A stretch of 64,000 nucleotides of DNA from Firmicutes bacterium AM31-12AC (GCA_003480425.1 QUJA01000006.1:1-64000), one strand, 5' to 3'. Positions 1-9,728 are shown, numbered from the stretch's first letter. Made by a program: numbers and translations. The notes: generated from the sequence alone by a model not told the origin.

Positions 1-86
1 GTTTTATAAATAATTTTGCTTTTTTATAGATTCTAAAAAGAGATTTGTTATAATGCAATAAGATTATGCTTAAAAGTGAGGATATT

Positions 87-1067
87 ATGAAAGTCACAAT
101 AATTATTCCAAATTATAACGGAAAACATTTTATGGAGCCCTGTTTAAAATCTTTAGAAGTACAAACATGTAAAGATTTTAAAATTCTTGTTGTTGATAAT
201 CATTCAACAGATGGCAGTCTTGAATACATGGCACAATATTATCCTGATATTGAAGTGATTGCTTTAAAGGAAAACTATGGATTCAGTACTGCTGTCAATA
301 CAGGTATACGTCATGCACAAACGCCTTACGTGATTCTTTTAAATAACGACACTACTGTTGACACCCATTATGTAGAAGCTATGATTCAGGCCATAGAAGA
401 ATCTCCTTCTATTTTTTCTGTTAGTAGTAAGATGATTCAAATGTATCATCCTGATCTTATTGACAGTGCAGGCGATTTGTATACCGTTCTTGGTTGGGGC
501 GTATGTAGAGGTGCAGGTCGTTCTGTTCAGAATTACCAGAATACAGACAAGATTTTTTCAGCTTGCGCCGGGGCTGCCATTTACCGCAAGAAAATTTTTG
601 AAAAGATTGGTTATTTTGATGAGTCACATTTCGCTTACTTAGAAGATATTGATGTGGGATATCGTGCGAAAATATATGGCTATCAAAACACTTATTGCCC
701 TACAGCTCTTGTATATCATGTTGGAAGCGGAACAAGCGGTTCTAAATACAATACATTTAAAGTGAAGTTATCTGCAAGAAATAGTATTTGGCTAAATTAT
801 AAAAATATGCCATTCTTTCAACTCTTACTAAATTTTATACCTCTTGTTGTCGGTTATTTCGTTAAATATTTATTTTTCTGCAAAATCAATTTCGGCAACG
901 ACTATAAAGAAGGATTAAAAGAAGGTTGGGAAAAACGTAAATCTTGCAATAAAGTTCCTTTCCGCATGAGACATCTTGGCAATTATATAAGAATCGAACT
1001 GGAGCTTATAAAAAATACTTTTTCTTATATTTCTGACTGGATTCAAAGGAAACTATTAAAAAACTAA
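87..1067 (+). CDS. Family 2 glycosyltransferase
   Basis: Predicted inverting GT-A glycosyltransferase that moves a sugar from a nucleotide donor to a cell-surface glycan acceptor. The N-terminus has the GT2 pattern: VTIIIPNYNG, then DNHSTDGS (nucleotide-binding Asp), then LLNNDTTVD, and further on FDESHFAYLEDIDVGYR, which carries the ED-type catalytic region. A hydrophobic stretch near residues 240-265 may bind the membrane. An in-frame ATG lies 21 bases upstream, but GTGAGG stands just before the ATG used here, so the shorter 326-residue form is preferred. It is the only plus-strand gene before the long minus-strand series. Donor and acceptor cannot be read from the sequence. Confidence 0.9.
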   Translation: MKVTIIIPNYNGKHFMEPCLKSLEVQTCKDFKILVVDNHSTDGSLEYMAQYYPDIEVIALKENYGFSTAVNTGIRHAQTPYVILLNNDTTVDTHYVEAMIQAIEESPSIFSVSSKMIQMYHPDLIDSAGDLYTVLGWGVCRGAGRSVQNYQNTDKIFSACAGAAIYRKKIFEKIGYFDESHFAYLEDIDVGYRAKIYGYQNTYCPTALVYHVGSGTSGSKYNTFKVKLSARNSIWLNYKNMPFFQLLLNFIPLVVGYFVKYLFFCKINFGNDYKEGLKEGWEKRKSCNKVPFRMRHLGNYIRIELELIKNTFSYISDWIQRKLLKN

Positions 1068-1108
1068 CTAACGCAAATTTGTTTTTATATATTCCCTCCA
1101 GGCAAAAC

Positions 1109-1151
1109 AAAAATCAGTACACGAATCAAATATCTCCGTGTACTGATTTTT
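1109..1151. terminator. Bidirectional terminator between convergent genes
   Basis: Perfect 15-bp stem (AAAAATCAGTACACG at 1109-1123 with its complement at 1137-1151) around a 13-base loop, with T-runs on both sides. It lies between the glycosyltransferase and the GerMN lipoprotein, which converge on it, so it can end both transcripts. Confidence 0.85.
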
Positions 1152-1156
1152 ATTTA

Positions 1157-1768
1157 TTAATTAAATTTTCCCATAAATCCCGGATATTCCGCATGTCCGG
1201 TTGTAAAGACATCTCCATTTACTGTAATATGAATTTTATCACTTCCATATGCATCCAAAAATGTATTACAAATACTTCCTACAATATAGTATTCTGCTGA
1301 AGTACCTAACGTTTTAATATAAGTATTAAATTTATCAGAAAAATCTAACTCTAATAATTTTTCATTATCTTTTTCAAATTCTTTAAAGCTTAAAAGCGAA
1401 ACATCTACAGGAAGCACTCCCTTATCGACCAATGCTTTTAACACTTCATTTGACGATAATGATTCTACTGCCACCTCTTCACTTTCAAATCCAGAAGCAT
1501 CAGCATTACTATAATATACTTTTATATTGTCACCTGTTTGAACAGAAACATTTTGCTCATCTGGAATTTGCTGTTCCTCTCCCTTTTGTTTATCAGCATT
1601 TTCTTCCGTCTGCACGTCTTTATTTTGTTCTGTTTCATTAGCTGTTTCGATATCTTTTGTCTGTTCTGTTGAATTGGCTTTATTTTCTTTTGAATCTGCT
1701 GTTTTTCCACATCCTGAAATTAATGCCATCACAACAAGACCTATAATTATAAGTTTCCCTTTTTTCAC
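1157..1768 (-). CDS. GerMN-domain lipoprotein
   Basis: Secreted lipoprotein of 203 residues. The N-terminus is a lipoprotein signal (MKKGK, hydrophobic core, lipobox LISGC with Cys20). A low-complexity linker rich in E, K, Q, T and N follows (about 21-75). The C-terminal half (about 80-200) matches the GerMN fold in pattern: KVYYSNADASGFESEEV, then a segment on a threshold or delta value, ending in a region like ICNTFLDAYGSDKIHITVNG. GerMN domains occur in sporulation and germination lipoproteins, where they are thought to bind cell-envelope components. It is the last gene of the minus-strand series, just downstream of the nucleotidyltransferase. The exact role is unknown. Confidence 0.8.
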   Translation of the reverse strand: MKKGKLIIIGLVVMALISGCGKTADSKENKANSTEQTKDIETANETEQNKDVQTEENADKQKGEEQQIPDEQNVSVQTGDNIKVYYSNADASGFESEEVAVESLSSNEVLKALVDKGVLPVDVSLLSFKEFEKDNEKLLELDFSDKFNTYIKTLGTSAEYYIVGSICNTFLDAYGSDKIHITVNGDVFTTGHAEYPGFMGKFN

Positions 1769-1791
1769 TATTTATCGCCCCTTAACTATGA

Positions 1792-2700
1792 TTAAAATAA
1801 TTTATTAGGATATACTCCTGTTTCAATTAAATTATTAATTGCATTAACTACATCCACTTTATCTTCTTTGTATGTCACTCCAAACCACTTATCTTTAGAT
1901 TGCAGCACACGAACCGATAACTTCTTTTCTTCCAAAAGCCCCCCTATAATTGTTGGAAGTAAGTATTCAGATTTCAAATCTGTTGCATCCATATTTTCTA
2001 AAAATTCTACAAATCCATTTTCTAAAATAGTAAAGAAATCTGGACGTAATCCCCACATATTCATAGAAACCGGAGAGTCTACATCTATTTTTTTATCTCC
2101 GCTTTCACATTTAACAACAGCTCCATCTTCTGTCTTCTCTATATCGTGCGTTTCATTAATTTCTACCAACATATTAGATTCATTAACTTTGCACACTCCT
2201 CTTGTTACACTTCCATTGTCACTCAATGTATTTTTCAGTACGAAGCCCACCATGCAGATTTCATCTTTCACGCTCTCTTTTGTTAAATAATCGTATGCTT
2301 CTTTAAATGCCTGTTTTCCATAATAATCATCTGCATTGATTACCAAAAACGGTGAATCCACAACATCTTTACAACACAAAATCGCCTGTCCTGTTCCCCA
2401 TGGTTTTGTTCTTTCTGCAAATGTTTCTTGATATTTCTCCGGAATATCGTCTAATTCTTGATATGCATAGTCAACATCAATGACTTTTTCAATACGATTT
2501 CCAATAACTTCTTTAAAATCTTTTTCAAGATTTTTTCTAATTACAAATACAACCTTATCAAAGCCGGCTTCCATTGCATCATAGATAGAATAATCCATAA
2601 TAATTTCACCATTTGGTCCCACCGGCTCTAACTGTTTAATTCCTCCGCCAAATCTGCTCCCGATTCCTGCAGCCATAATTACTAATGTTGCTTTACACAT
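1792..2700 (-). CDS. Sugar-phosphate nucleotidyltransferase
   Basis: Enzyme of the NTP-transferase family (RmlA/GalU-like), expected to join a nucleoside triphosphate to a sugar 1-phosphate to make a nucleotide sugar. The N-terminal signature is TLVIMAAGIGSRFGGG, then KQLEPVGPNGE with the substrate-binding Lys, and later the metal-binding INADDYYG. Length is 302 residues from this ATG, which has AGGAAG upstream. A longer reading frame to 2775 would overlap HPr and lacks homology. It lies 49 bases downstream of HPr. The enzymatic specificity is not decided by the sequence. Confidence 0.88.
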   Translation of the reverse strand: MCKATLVIMAAGIGSRFGGGIKQLEPVGPNGEIIMDYSIYDAMEAGFDKVVFVIRKNLEKDFKEVIGNRIEKVIDVDYAYQELDDIPEKYQETFAERTKPWGTGQAILCCKDVVDSPFLVINADDYYGKQAFKEAYDYLTKESVKDEICMVGFVLKNTLSDNGSVTRGVCKVNESNMLVEINETHDIEKTEDGAVVKCESGDKKIDVDSPVSMNMWGLRPDFFTILENGFVEFLENMDATDLKSEYLLPTIIGGLLEEKKLSVRVLQSKDKWFGVTYKEDKVDVVNAINNLIETGVYPNKLF

Positions 2701-2749
2701 TTGTCTTCTTCCTCCTACTTCCTTTATGATTTTTAATTTGACAAGCTTA

Positions 2750-3025
2750 TCATTCTCCCAAGCCAGCCTGCACAATTGCTATCATTTCATCTAATGCTTT
2801 TTCTTCATCTTCTCCATCACAAACAATTGTAATTTCATCTCCACTTTTAATACAGGCTCCTAATATGCTCAATACACTTTTTGCATTTGCTGTCAGTTCA
2901 CCAGTCCTAGTCGTTTTTTCAATTGTAATTTTTGCGCCAAATTGCATGGCTGTTTTGCAAAATAAACCAGCGGGGCGTAAATGCAATCCTGTTGGATTTT
3001 TAATTATCACTTTTCCGCTTACCAT
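2750..3025 (-). CDS. HPr-family phosphocarrier protein
   Basis: Small phosphocarrier of 91 residues of the phosphotransferase system or its regulatory branch. His15 sits in the active-site motif NPTGLHLRPAG. The regulatory Ser is in NAKSVLSILGA (Ser50 here), so HPr-kinase control is possible. A strong AGGGAGG lies 6 bases before this ATG, which supports independent translation. In the sequence as given the upstream YbbR frame reads straight into HPr. One extra A in the A8 run near 3070 would instead end YbbR at 3000, overlapping the HPr start by 26 bases. A separate HPr gene translationally coupled to ybbR is therefore more likely than a fusion. Confidence 0.88.
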   Translation of the reverse strand: MVSGKVIIKNPTGLHLRPAGLFCKTAMQFGAKITIEKTTRTGELTANAKSVLSILGACIKSGDEITIVCDGEDEEKALDEMIAIVQAGLGE

Positions 3026-4387
3026 TTTTTGCCTCCCTATTTTCCTCGTTTGTCTTATTATCAATCTTTTTTTTGAACTATCTGTCGTCTTATTATCTAT
3101 GCTGCTTGATTTCTCAACTCCACTTTGCTCAGATACATCCGTCTTTTCTTTTAACATAATTCTTACACTTGGCTGCTCTGTCAGAGTTACTCCCGTAGCG
3201 GTTTCTATTGTTACTGGGACATCATACTCTCCTTCAGCTGTATAATTTTTCAAATCAATTGATGCTGCATTTTTTATATCTAATGTTGCAAGTTCCTGCT
3301 CTAAACCAGTAAATGTAAGTATCAAATCTTTCTCTGCCTCAAAAGAGACCTTAAATTCATCAGATAAATTCTTGACTTGTATTGATTCTACCGGTAATTC
3401 TATGGTTTTTGTTCCTTCTTGTTCAATTAGAATTGTTACAACTACATTATTAGCTGTTTCATCAACCAAAGATACTTCTTTTGGAAGAAATGGTGTAATG
3501 TCAATTGTATATTCTTTTTTACCATGTTCATTTGTTATATCTATCTGATCTGCCGGAATATTAATACTATCTATCTCAGCCAAAACATCTTCTGTCCCAC
3601 AAATCTGTACACTTTCCGGTTCTACAGTCATTCCGGTATAAATATAACCTGCTTTCGGTTCCCCTGACACTGCAAAGTTCAATCCGACATTTTTGGTATT
3701 CAGCATCTGAACATTTACGCTGATTCCTTTATCTCCAAGATTATTACTTAGTTTTGTCTGATCTACAACATTTCCATTTGAATCATAACATATCAATTCT
3801 GCATCTACAACACCGCTGTCTGACATCCCTGATATATCTATTTTGGCAACTACTTTTTCAATACTATCAATTAAAGTTTCAGATCCTCGCAAGGTTACCT
3901 CTTTCGGATTTGTTGTCATTTCTCCAACTACATATCCATCCCTAGGCGTTCCACTTGTACTAACAGATATAGGGAATTTTTTTCCGGTAACATCTTGAAT
4001 GTTAACTTCTATATTTCTCGGATTTGTATCTACAGATTGTATATTTGCTTCATACTCTTTTACTGTTGCCGTTATCGGAACCATATAAGTATTCACATCC
4101 ATCTGACTTAAATCAGCAGTCGCTGAAATCGACTCTCCACTAATTTTTGAAATCAAAGAACGTTTTGCATATACTGTTACATTTACTTTTTGAACATCAT
4201 CTACAATTTGATATACTTTTCCTTTATTTGTAACAACATCATCATTTATTACAGTAATTGGAATATCTCTGTATACAGCACTCACAACTGGGTCATCTAC
4301 ATTGACAACGATAACCCACAACAAGACTGCAAATAAAAACGCCATAATTTTCAAGCCTATATTTTTGGTCATATTATGCATCTTCAT
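3000..4387 (-). CDS. cdaR: CdaR/YbbR-domain regulator of diadenylate cyclase
   Basis: Membrane-anchored extracytoplasmic protein that pairs with CdaA and modulates c-di-AMP synthesis in Firmicutes. One N-terminal membrane segment (KIMAFLFAVLLWVIVVNV) is followed by four YbbR-like repeats with recurring blocks such as PKEVTLRGSETLIDSI and PESVQICGTEDVLAEI. The start is the ATG with AAAGGA upstream; it overlaps the end of cdaA by 14 bases, so translation is coupled. As written, the frame continues to 2750 through HPr. Adding one A to the A8 run (about 3067-3074) gives a natural tail that repeats IDNKT and stops at 3000, so I end the gene there. The end is inferred; the domain assignment is firm. 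Confidence 0.8.
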
Positions 4388-5246
4388 CTTTACGCCGTCC
4401 TTTCCGCAGAGAGAACTTTTTAGAATCACCATTTCTGTACTGAATTTGACACAATCGAGTACCTAAGTAATCCGGAGTGACTCCGCGTACTAATTGTCCT
4501 CCCATTGCAACTGATACCTGTCCTGTTTCTTCTGAAACTACAATCACAAGAGCATCACACACTTCACTCATACCGAGTGCAGCTCGATGTCTTGTTCCAA
4601 AATCTTTACTTATTTGCATATTATCAGAAAGTGGCAAATAACATGTTGCTGATGTAATGCGATTTCCTCTGATAATCACTGCCCCATCATGAAGCGGTGT
4701 ATTATGTTCAAAAATATTAATTAAAACTTGCGGTGAAACCTTACAATCTAACTCTATTCCTGTTTTTTCATATTCTGTCAAATGAATTGCCTGCTCTACT
4801 ACGATTAATGCACCTGTTTTAACGCGTCCCATATCAAAACAAGCTTTTACAATACCATTCACGGTTTCATCAGAAAAACGTTGATTTTCTTTATTCTTAT
4901 CAAATAAATTAATATTACTTAGAAGATTTTTCTCACCAAGCTTTTCTAACGCTCTTCTTAACTCTGGTTGAAACACTACTACAGCTGCAATAGCAAGTAC
5001 ATTGATTGACTCTTTTGCCAGGAATAGAATTGTATGCATCTGAAAAATAGCTGCGAACAGAATAAAAAATCCTAACATAAGCATTCCACGTAACAACATC
5101 CATGCCTTTGTATTTTTTATCCACAGCATAATCTCGTAAACAACAACTGCTATAATTAAAATTTCCACAATATCTGTGATGCCAACGGAAGGGAAATAAG
5201 ATTCATGTATATATTTGTCAAAAAAAAGGGTTACCCAACGCTGCAC
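4374..5246 (-). CDS. cdaA: Diadenylate cyclase CdaA
   Basis: Makes the second messenger c-di-AMP from two ATP. Three N-terminal membrane helices (about 20-95) precede a DisA_N catalytic domain. The key motifs are visible: DGA in LHDGAVIIRGNRI and RHR in GTRHRAALGMSE. Length 290 is usual for CdaA. The start is GTG, chosen because GGGAGGTGAT stands 3 bases upstream. The gene is followed with overlap by its partner ybbR/cdaR, the standard arrangement. Products of this pathway govern potassium uptake, osmolyte handling and cell-wall homeostasis, which fits the envelope genes around it. Confidence 0.95.
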   Translation of the reverse strand: MQRWVTLFFDKYIHESYFPSVGITDIVEILIIAVVVYEIMLWIKNTKAWMLLRGMLMLGFFILFAAIFQMHTILFLAKESINVLAIAAVVVFQPELRRALEKLGEKNLLSNINLFDKNKENQRFSDETVNGIVKACFDMGRVKTGALIVVEQAIHLTEYEKTGIELDCKVSPQVLINIFEHNTPLHDGAVIIRGNRITSATCYLPLSDNMQISKDFGTRHRAALGMSEVCDALVIVVSEETGQVSVAMGGQLVRGVTPDYLGTRLCQIQYRNGDSKKFSLRKGRRKDEDA

Positions 5247-5279
5247 AACATCACCTCCCAGAATTATCTTGACTAGCTA

Positions 5280-6359
5280 CTACTTTTTGGCAGTATCGTC
5301 AATTCCCAATTCTTTGTTTAAACTTCTTGTTAAAAGCAAATCCTCTGCTCGTTCATTTCTACCATAATTATTTGTTGTTTCCTGTTTATCATTCTGCTCT
5401 ATGGACTTCATCTCATCATTTTTTGCATCATTTGTCTGTCCTGTAATTTGTTTTACGTTTTTTTCTGGTGCGGTAACTGCTACTTTTGGAACTGCTTTTA
5501 CATAATAATGATACTCATCATCCTCAAATTCCAAGTATTCTGTTCTGCTATAATCCACGGACAAAAATAGAACTTCAAACAACAACCCTACTATTATTGC
5601 AAGTATCCCATCAATCAGCATAGATGGGTATGCGATATGGATATTAAACACGACATTTCCAATTACACTGAGTGCTACTGCTGTAAGTACTCCTGCTACA
5701 GTTGCGATTTTCCATGCATGATCAATCGAACGAGTTCTCAGCCCATATACAAGGAGTCCACAGACTATAACTATTACCATCATTAATATCATTTCTTTGT
5801 TAGAAAAAAACTGTTTAACAAATTTCATCACCATTACTAACAGATTATGTGCCGCTTCCCCTTTAAAAGAAGTTGAACTGATCTTAACAATATGAACCAT
5901 GTAAAATGTAAAAGTTCCACATACTGCTGAAATTAAATACAATGGTGTCCCTAACAATCCAATCCCGATTACTATTGCAAATGGAATTTTACATGCAAAT
6001 CCAACTGCAGTTAACAAAATTAACCAAGCCTGGTCTGGCACAAACCGCAAATAAAATATGTACATCAAAAGAAAAAACACACCTGTTATTAACATGAGTC
6101 CTAATGACAAAGTATACATATGTGCTAAAATAAGTATTGTAGCTATCAAAGTCATCACTCCCAATGGCAAAAATGCACATATAAGTGCCAACCCAATTGT
6201 ACAAATTGAAGTAGAAGCTATTTTCAAGAACCCTATATTTGAATTAATCATCCCAAATACTGCTATTCCCAAAGCGAATTGTAATATTCTGATAATATAA
6301 AAAGAATATTTTGCATATAATTTTTGAAATTGTTCTCTCCATACCAAAACTGTACTCAT
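5280..6359 (-). CDS. Multipass membrane protein of unknown function
   Basis: Not recognised beyond being a polytopic membrane protein of 359 residues. About eight hydrophobic segments fill residues 20-275, among them IGLALICAFLPLGVMTLIA and MILMMVIVIVCGLLVYGL. A cytoplasmic-looking acidic and Gln/Asn-rich tail follows (about 285-359, with YLEFEDDEYHYYVKAVPKV). It lies 33 bases upstream of cdaA and overlaps the preceding small membrane protein by the four bases ATGA, so the two are translationally coupled. Position suggests a link to c-di-AMP or envelope physiology, but that is inference from neighbourhood only. Confidence 0.7.
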   Translation of the reverse strand: MSTVLVWREQFQKLYAKYSFYIIRILQFALGIAVFGMINSNIGFLKIASTSICTIGLALICAFLPLGVMTLIATILILAHMYTLSLGLMLITGVFFLLMYIFYLRFVPDQAWLILLTAVGFACKIPFAIVIGIGLLGTPLYLISAVCGTFTFYMVHIVKISSTSFKGEAAHNLLVMVMKFVKQFFSNKEMILMMVIVIVCGLLVYGLRTRSIDHAWKIATVAGVLTAVALSVIGNVVFNIHIAYPSMLIDGILAIIVGLLFEVLFLSVDYSRTEYLEFEDDEYHYYVKAVPKVAVTAPEKNVKQITGQTNDAKNDEMKSIEQNDKQETTNNYGRNERAEDLLLTRSLNKELGIDDTAKK

Positions 6360-6754
6360 GACCTACGCTCCTTTTTTCCATAGTTTTCTAATTTGGACAT
6401 ATCTCTGTAATATCTTTTCACTCGTTGTTTTGCACGATTATGTTTCGATTTATAATAACTACTTGCACATACACCATAAATCACAAGAACTATGATATAT
6501 CCCACAATAACAAGACCGACTAAAATAAGCATTCTGACAATAGTAAGATTTTCAAAAAGAATATCCATTCCACATACAGCAGCCAAACCAACAATAATTG
6601 CATATCCTATCGTTATCCACAAAATCGTAATCAATGTATTTAAACTGATATAGTCTTTTTTATAATAACTGCTGATTTTCTGATCTTGTTTCGCATTTGT
6701 CTTTTCATACGAAGCCATACGAACCATTAATCGTATTCTTTTCTTATCCAGCAT
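6356..6754 (-). CDS. Small two-helix membrane protein
   Basis: Unrecognised protein of 132 residues. A basic N-terminus precedes two membrane helices (about 42-66 and 73-98), then a strongly basic tail with YYKSKHNRAKQRVKRYYRD. GGAGGGTG stands 5 bases before the ATG. The stop overlaps the start of the larger downstream membrane protein by four bases. The tight coupling suggests both products act together in the membrane. It lies 55 bases downstream of comF. Confidence 0.7.
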   Translation of the reverse strand: MLDKKRIRLMVRMASYEKTNAKQDQKISSYYKKDYISLNTLITILWITIGYAIIVGLAAVCGMDILFENLTIVRMLILVGLVIVGYIIVLVIYGVCASSYYKSKHNRAKQRVKRYYRDMSKLENYGKKERRS

Positions 6755-6809
6755 TTTACACCCTCCGATATAAACTATTCCAAAACATCATTTTAAGTAT
6801 AGCATATAC

Positions 6810-7505
6810 TCAGAGTCCTTGTCCAATGCTTATCGTTAAAAAGTAAACTTTTTGAGTTCCGGCCTTTTTCAATACCTTTGCAACCCTATCCATCGTACTT
6901 CCGGTTGTATATATATCGTCAATTAATAGCACTTTATTTTTTACTTCCCATGTTTTTTTAACCCCAAATGCACCTTTGAGATTTCTACTTCGCTCCATTG
7001 GATTTAATATTTTTTGCGGTTTTGTATTGCGAATGCGAAATACAGCATTTTCATTTACTGGAATTCCTGATAAAATGCTGAGTTCTTTTGCAATCAATAA
7101 GGCTTGGTTAAATCCTCTTTTTCTTTGTTTTGCTTTATATAGTGGAATTGGGATTATTTCTTCAATTTCATTTCTATATATCCATTCCCCGTATCTTTTC
7201 ATCATCTCTTCTGCAAAGACACTTGCATAATATCTCTTATTATGAAATTTAAATTGATAAATTCCTCTTGAAACAGGTTGTTTCTGAATCCACAATCCTC
7301 TTCCCTGGTCAAATATATGCTTTTGTTTTGCACAATCTTGACAATATTCTTGCTCCATTGTTTCAACAGGCTTGCCACATTTCATGCATCTTGGTTCTTT
7401 AATATAGTGGATTTTCATTTTACAAAGATCACAAATTTTTTGATTGGTAATATTACCACAGAAAGGACATCTAGGCGGATAGACGATATCCAGAAATTTT
7501 AAAAT
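6810..7505 (-). CDS. comF: ComF-family phosphoribosyltransferase-like protein
   Basis: ComF proteins carry an N-terminal zinc ribbon and a phosphoribosyltransferase fold and are linked to DNA uptake. The C-terminal part shows VLLIDDIYTTGSTMD, the PRPP-binding loop, and RGFNQALLIAKEL. The ribbon has two Cys pairs in CMKCGKPV and CQDC. Upstream of the first ATG (7418) the frame continues through FLDIVYPPRCPFCG and CDLC, the standard ComF beginning with its own Cys pairs. No ATG, GTG or TTG lies in that stretch. The start is therefore placed at an ATT codon (7505) that overlaps the recD2 stop. If ATT is not used, a ribbon-less form starts at 7418. Confidence 0.82.
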   Translation of the reverse strand: MLKFLDIVYPPRCPFCGNITNQKICDLCKMKIHYIKEPRCMKCGKPVETMEQEYCQDCAKQKHIFDQGRGLWIQKQPVSRGIYQFKFHNKRYYASVFAEEMMKRYGEWIYRNEIEEIIPIPLYKAKQRKRGFNQALLIAKELSILSGIPVNENAVFRIRNTKPQKILNPMERSRNLKGAFGVKKTWEVKNKVLLIDDIYTTGSTMDRVAKVLKKAGTQKVYFLTISIGQGL

Positions 7506-9709
7506 TCCTGGATATGCTCTGCCAGACTTGTATAGCGATTCTGCTCGCTTTTGTTTTGTATCATATATTGAAATACGTCTTCACTCCCAACAATCGTCAA
7601 ACATTTTTTTGCTCTGGTTACTGCAGTGTATAATAGATTTCGATTATATAGCAATTTTGGTCCTTGCAATAATGGGATAATTACTGCCGGATATTCACTT
7701 CCTTGTGATTTATGAACTGTGATTGCATATGCAAGTTCTAATTCTTCTGTTAACTCAAATGGATAATTTATCCTTCGATGTTCATCATATTCAACTTCCA
7801 CTGTTCTGTTAAAAGTGTTGATTTCTGTTACAATTCCCATATCTCCATTAAATACGCCTTGCCCTTTATCAACTGCAATTCCATATTTTGTTCGTACTTC
7901 CCATTCTAGTTGGTAATTGTTCTTTATCTGCATCACCTTGTCTCCCACACGGAAAATACGTCCATTAATCTCTTCTTCTGCTTTCCCCGGCTCAGATGGA
8001 TTTAAATATTTCTGCAAAATAATATTCAATCTTTCAACCCCAAGAAGTCCTTTTCTGGTTGGTGTCATTACCTGTATATCATTTTGTGATGCATTCACAT
8101 ATTTGGGTAATTTTTTCTGAATCAATGTCAAGATTACGCGGATTATCGTATCTGCGTCCTGGCGTTTCAAAAAGAAGAAATCGCGACTTTTATTATCAAG
8201 AACAACTGGCTGTCCTGCGTTTATTTTATGTGCATTAACTACAATATCACTTTCTCCGGCCTGGCGGAAAATTTTAGTCAATGTAACTACACGAAAGCGT
8301 TCAGATAAAATAATATCTTTTAGCACACTTCCTGCTCCAACCGATGGCAACTGATTCACATCTCCCACTAATACCAAACGCGTTCCCACAACAATTGCTG
8401 ATAACAACGCATTCATCAATGGTAAATCTACCATTGACATCTCATCAATGATAATCACATCCGCCTCTAAAGGATTCTCACGATTTCTCATAAAGCCATT
8501 AATATTACCTTCTTCTTCCGGATTTCCGCTCACCTCTAACAAGCGATGAATCGTTTGTGCCTCATATCCAGTTGCTTCTGTCATACGTTTTGCCGCACGA
8601 CCTGTTGGAGCCGCAAGTAAAATCTGCATGCCTTCACTTTCAAAAAACTGTATCATGGTATTGATTGTAGTTGTCTTTCCAGTTCCAGGACCACCTGTTA
8701 ATACAATCAGACCATGCTTGATTGATTCAATCACTGCTTGATGCTGCATTGTATCTAATACAAGATTCTCTCGTTCTTCCACCTTCTTAAGTCTTTTTTC
8801 TATCATACTTTCCGGCATAGGACAGTCAATTGCTAACTCATTCAGCATCCTTGCAACATTTAATTCCAAATAGTAATAATGTGCCGGGTAAATTCTGATC
8901 TCGCCATTTTTTTCTTTCATGACAGTCTTATGTTCTATACATAAATCCATAATATATTTCTCAATACTGTCGATTTCAATTCCAAGAATTTGAATTGCTT
9001 TTCTTGTCAATACTTCTTTCGGCAGATAAATATGCCCTTCGGCTGTTGCTTGCTGCAAAACATAATAAAGACCGCTTCTTATACGAAAATCTGAATTTGC
9101 CGAAATACCTACTCTTGTTGCAATTTCGTCTGCAGTTTTAAATCCTACTCCTTCAATATTGTCTGCTAATTGATATGGGTTTTCTTCCAAAACCTGGTAG
9201 AGTTTTGTCCCATAAAATTTAAATATCTTCACCGCAAGCGTAGTAGAAATCCCATATTTTTGCAAATATATCATTGCTTTTCGCATATCTTTCTTTTCTT
9301 CTACTTGTATTGCAATTTCTCGTGCTTTACGCTCACTGATTCCTTTGATTTCGGCCAATCGCTCCGGTTCTTCCTCTATAATCCGAAATGTATCCTCTTT
9401 AAATTTTCGAACAATCCTGCCAGCCAGTGCAACCCCCAGACCTTTTATTGCTCCTGATCCAAGATATCTTTCGATTGACATCAAATCCTCTGGTTCTTTT
9501 ACTTTATAACTGCTGACCTTCAATTGTGTGCCATACACATTATGCGTCACAAACTCACCCTCAATTTCCAGCAGCTCGCCTTCATTAATAAAGTTAAAAG
9601 TACCAACGCATGTCACTTCTCCATCTGTTCCTTCTAAATTAAATACCGTATATCCATTTTCATTATTGCGAAATACAATATGCTCCACATACCCGGTTAC
9701 TATTTCCAT
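7499..9709 (-). CDS. recD2: RecD2-type ATP-dependent DNA helicase
   Basis: 5'-3' helicase of superfamily 1B, used in DNA repair without RecBC. The N-terminus (about 1-80) has the RecD2 OB-like part (VTGYVEHIVFRNNENGYTVF). Helix-hairpin-helix repeats follow (GAIKGLGVALAGRIV; GISERKAREIA; GVGFKTADEIATR). The motor has Walker A GGPGTGKTT, motif II IIIDEMSMVD, and the C-terminal ITVHKSQGSEYPAVI and YTAVTRAKK motifs. Length 736 is normal. An 18-residue longer reading would run into mreB; the ATG used here lies 20 bases after the mreB stop. The stop overlaps the inferred comF start. Confidence 0.93.
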   Translation of the reverse strand: MEIVTGYVEHIVFRNNENGYTVFNLEGTDGEVTCVGTFNFINEGELLEIEGEFVTHNVYGTQLKVSSYKVKEPEDLMSIERYLGSGAIKGLGVALAGRIVRKFKEDTFRIIEEEPERLAEIKGISERKAREIAIQVEEKKDMRKAMIYLQKYGISTTLAVKIFKFYGTKLYQVLEENPYQLADNIEGVGFKTADEIATRVGISANSDFRIRSGLYYVLQQATAEGHIYLPKEVLTRKAIQILGIEIDSIEKYIMDLCIEHKTVMKEKNGEIRIYPAHYYYLELNVARMLNELAIDCPMPESMIEKRLKKVEERENLVLDTMQHQAVIESIKHGLIVLTGGPGTGKTTTINTMIQFFESEGMQILLAAPTGRAAKRMTEATGYEAQTIHRLLEVSGNPEEEGNINGFMRNRENPLEADVIIIDEMSMVDLPLMNALLSAIVVGTRLVLVGDVNQLPSVGAGSVLKDIILSERFRVVTLTKIFRQAGESDIVVNAHKINAGQPVVLDNKSRDFFFLKRQDADTIIRVILTLIQKKLPKYVNASQNDIQVMTPTRKGLLGVERLNIILQKYLNPSEPGKAEEEINGRIFRVGDKVMQIKNNYQLEWEVRTKYGIAVDKGQGVFNGDMGIVTEINTFNRTVEVEYDEHRRINYPFELTEELELAYAITVHKSQGSEYPAVIIPLLQGPKLLYNRNLLYTAVTRAKKCLTIVGSEDVFQYMIQNKSEQNRYTSLAEHIQEF

Positions 9710-9728
9710 TTCTTTCGTTACTCTCTTC

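Noticed and set aside
2750..4432. A true YbbR-HPr fusion protein
   Set aside because: HPr has its own strong ribosome site, HPr outside the membrane makes no sense, and one extra base in an A8 run gives YbbR a normal end.
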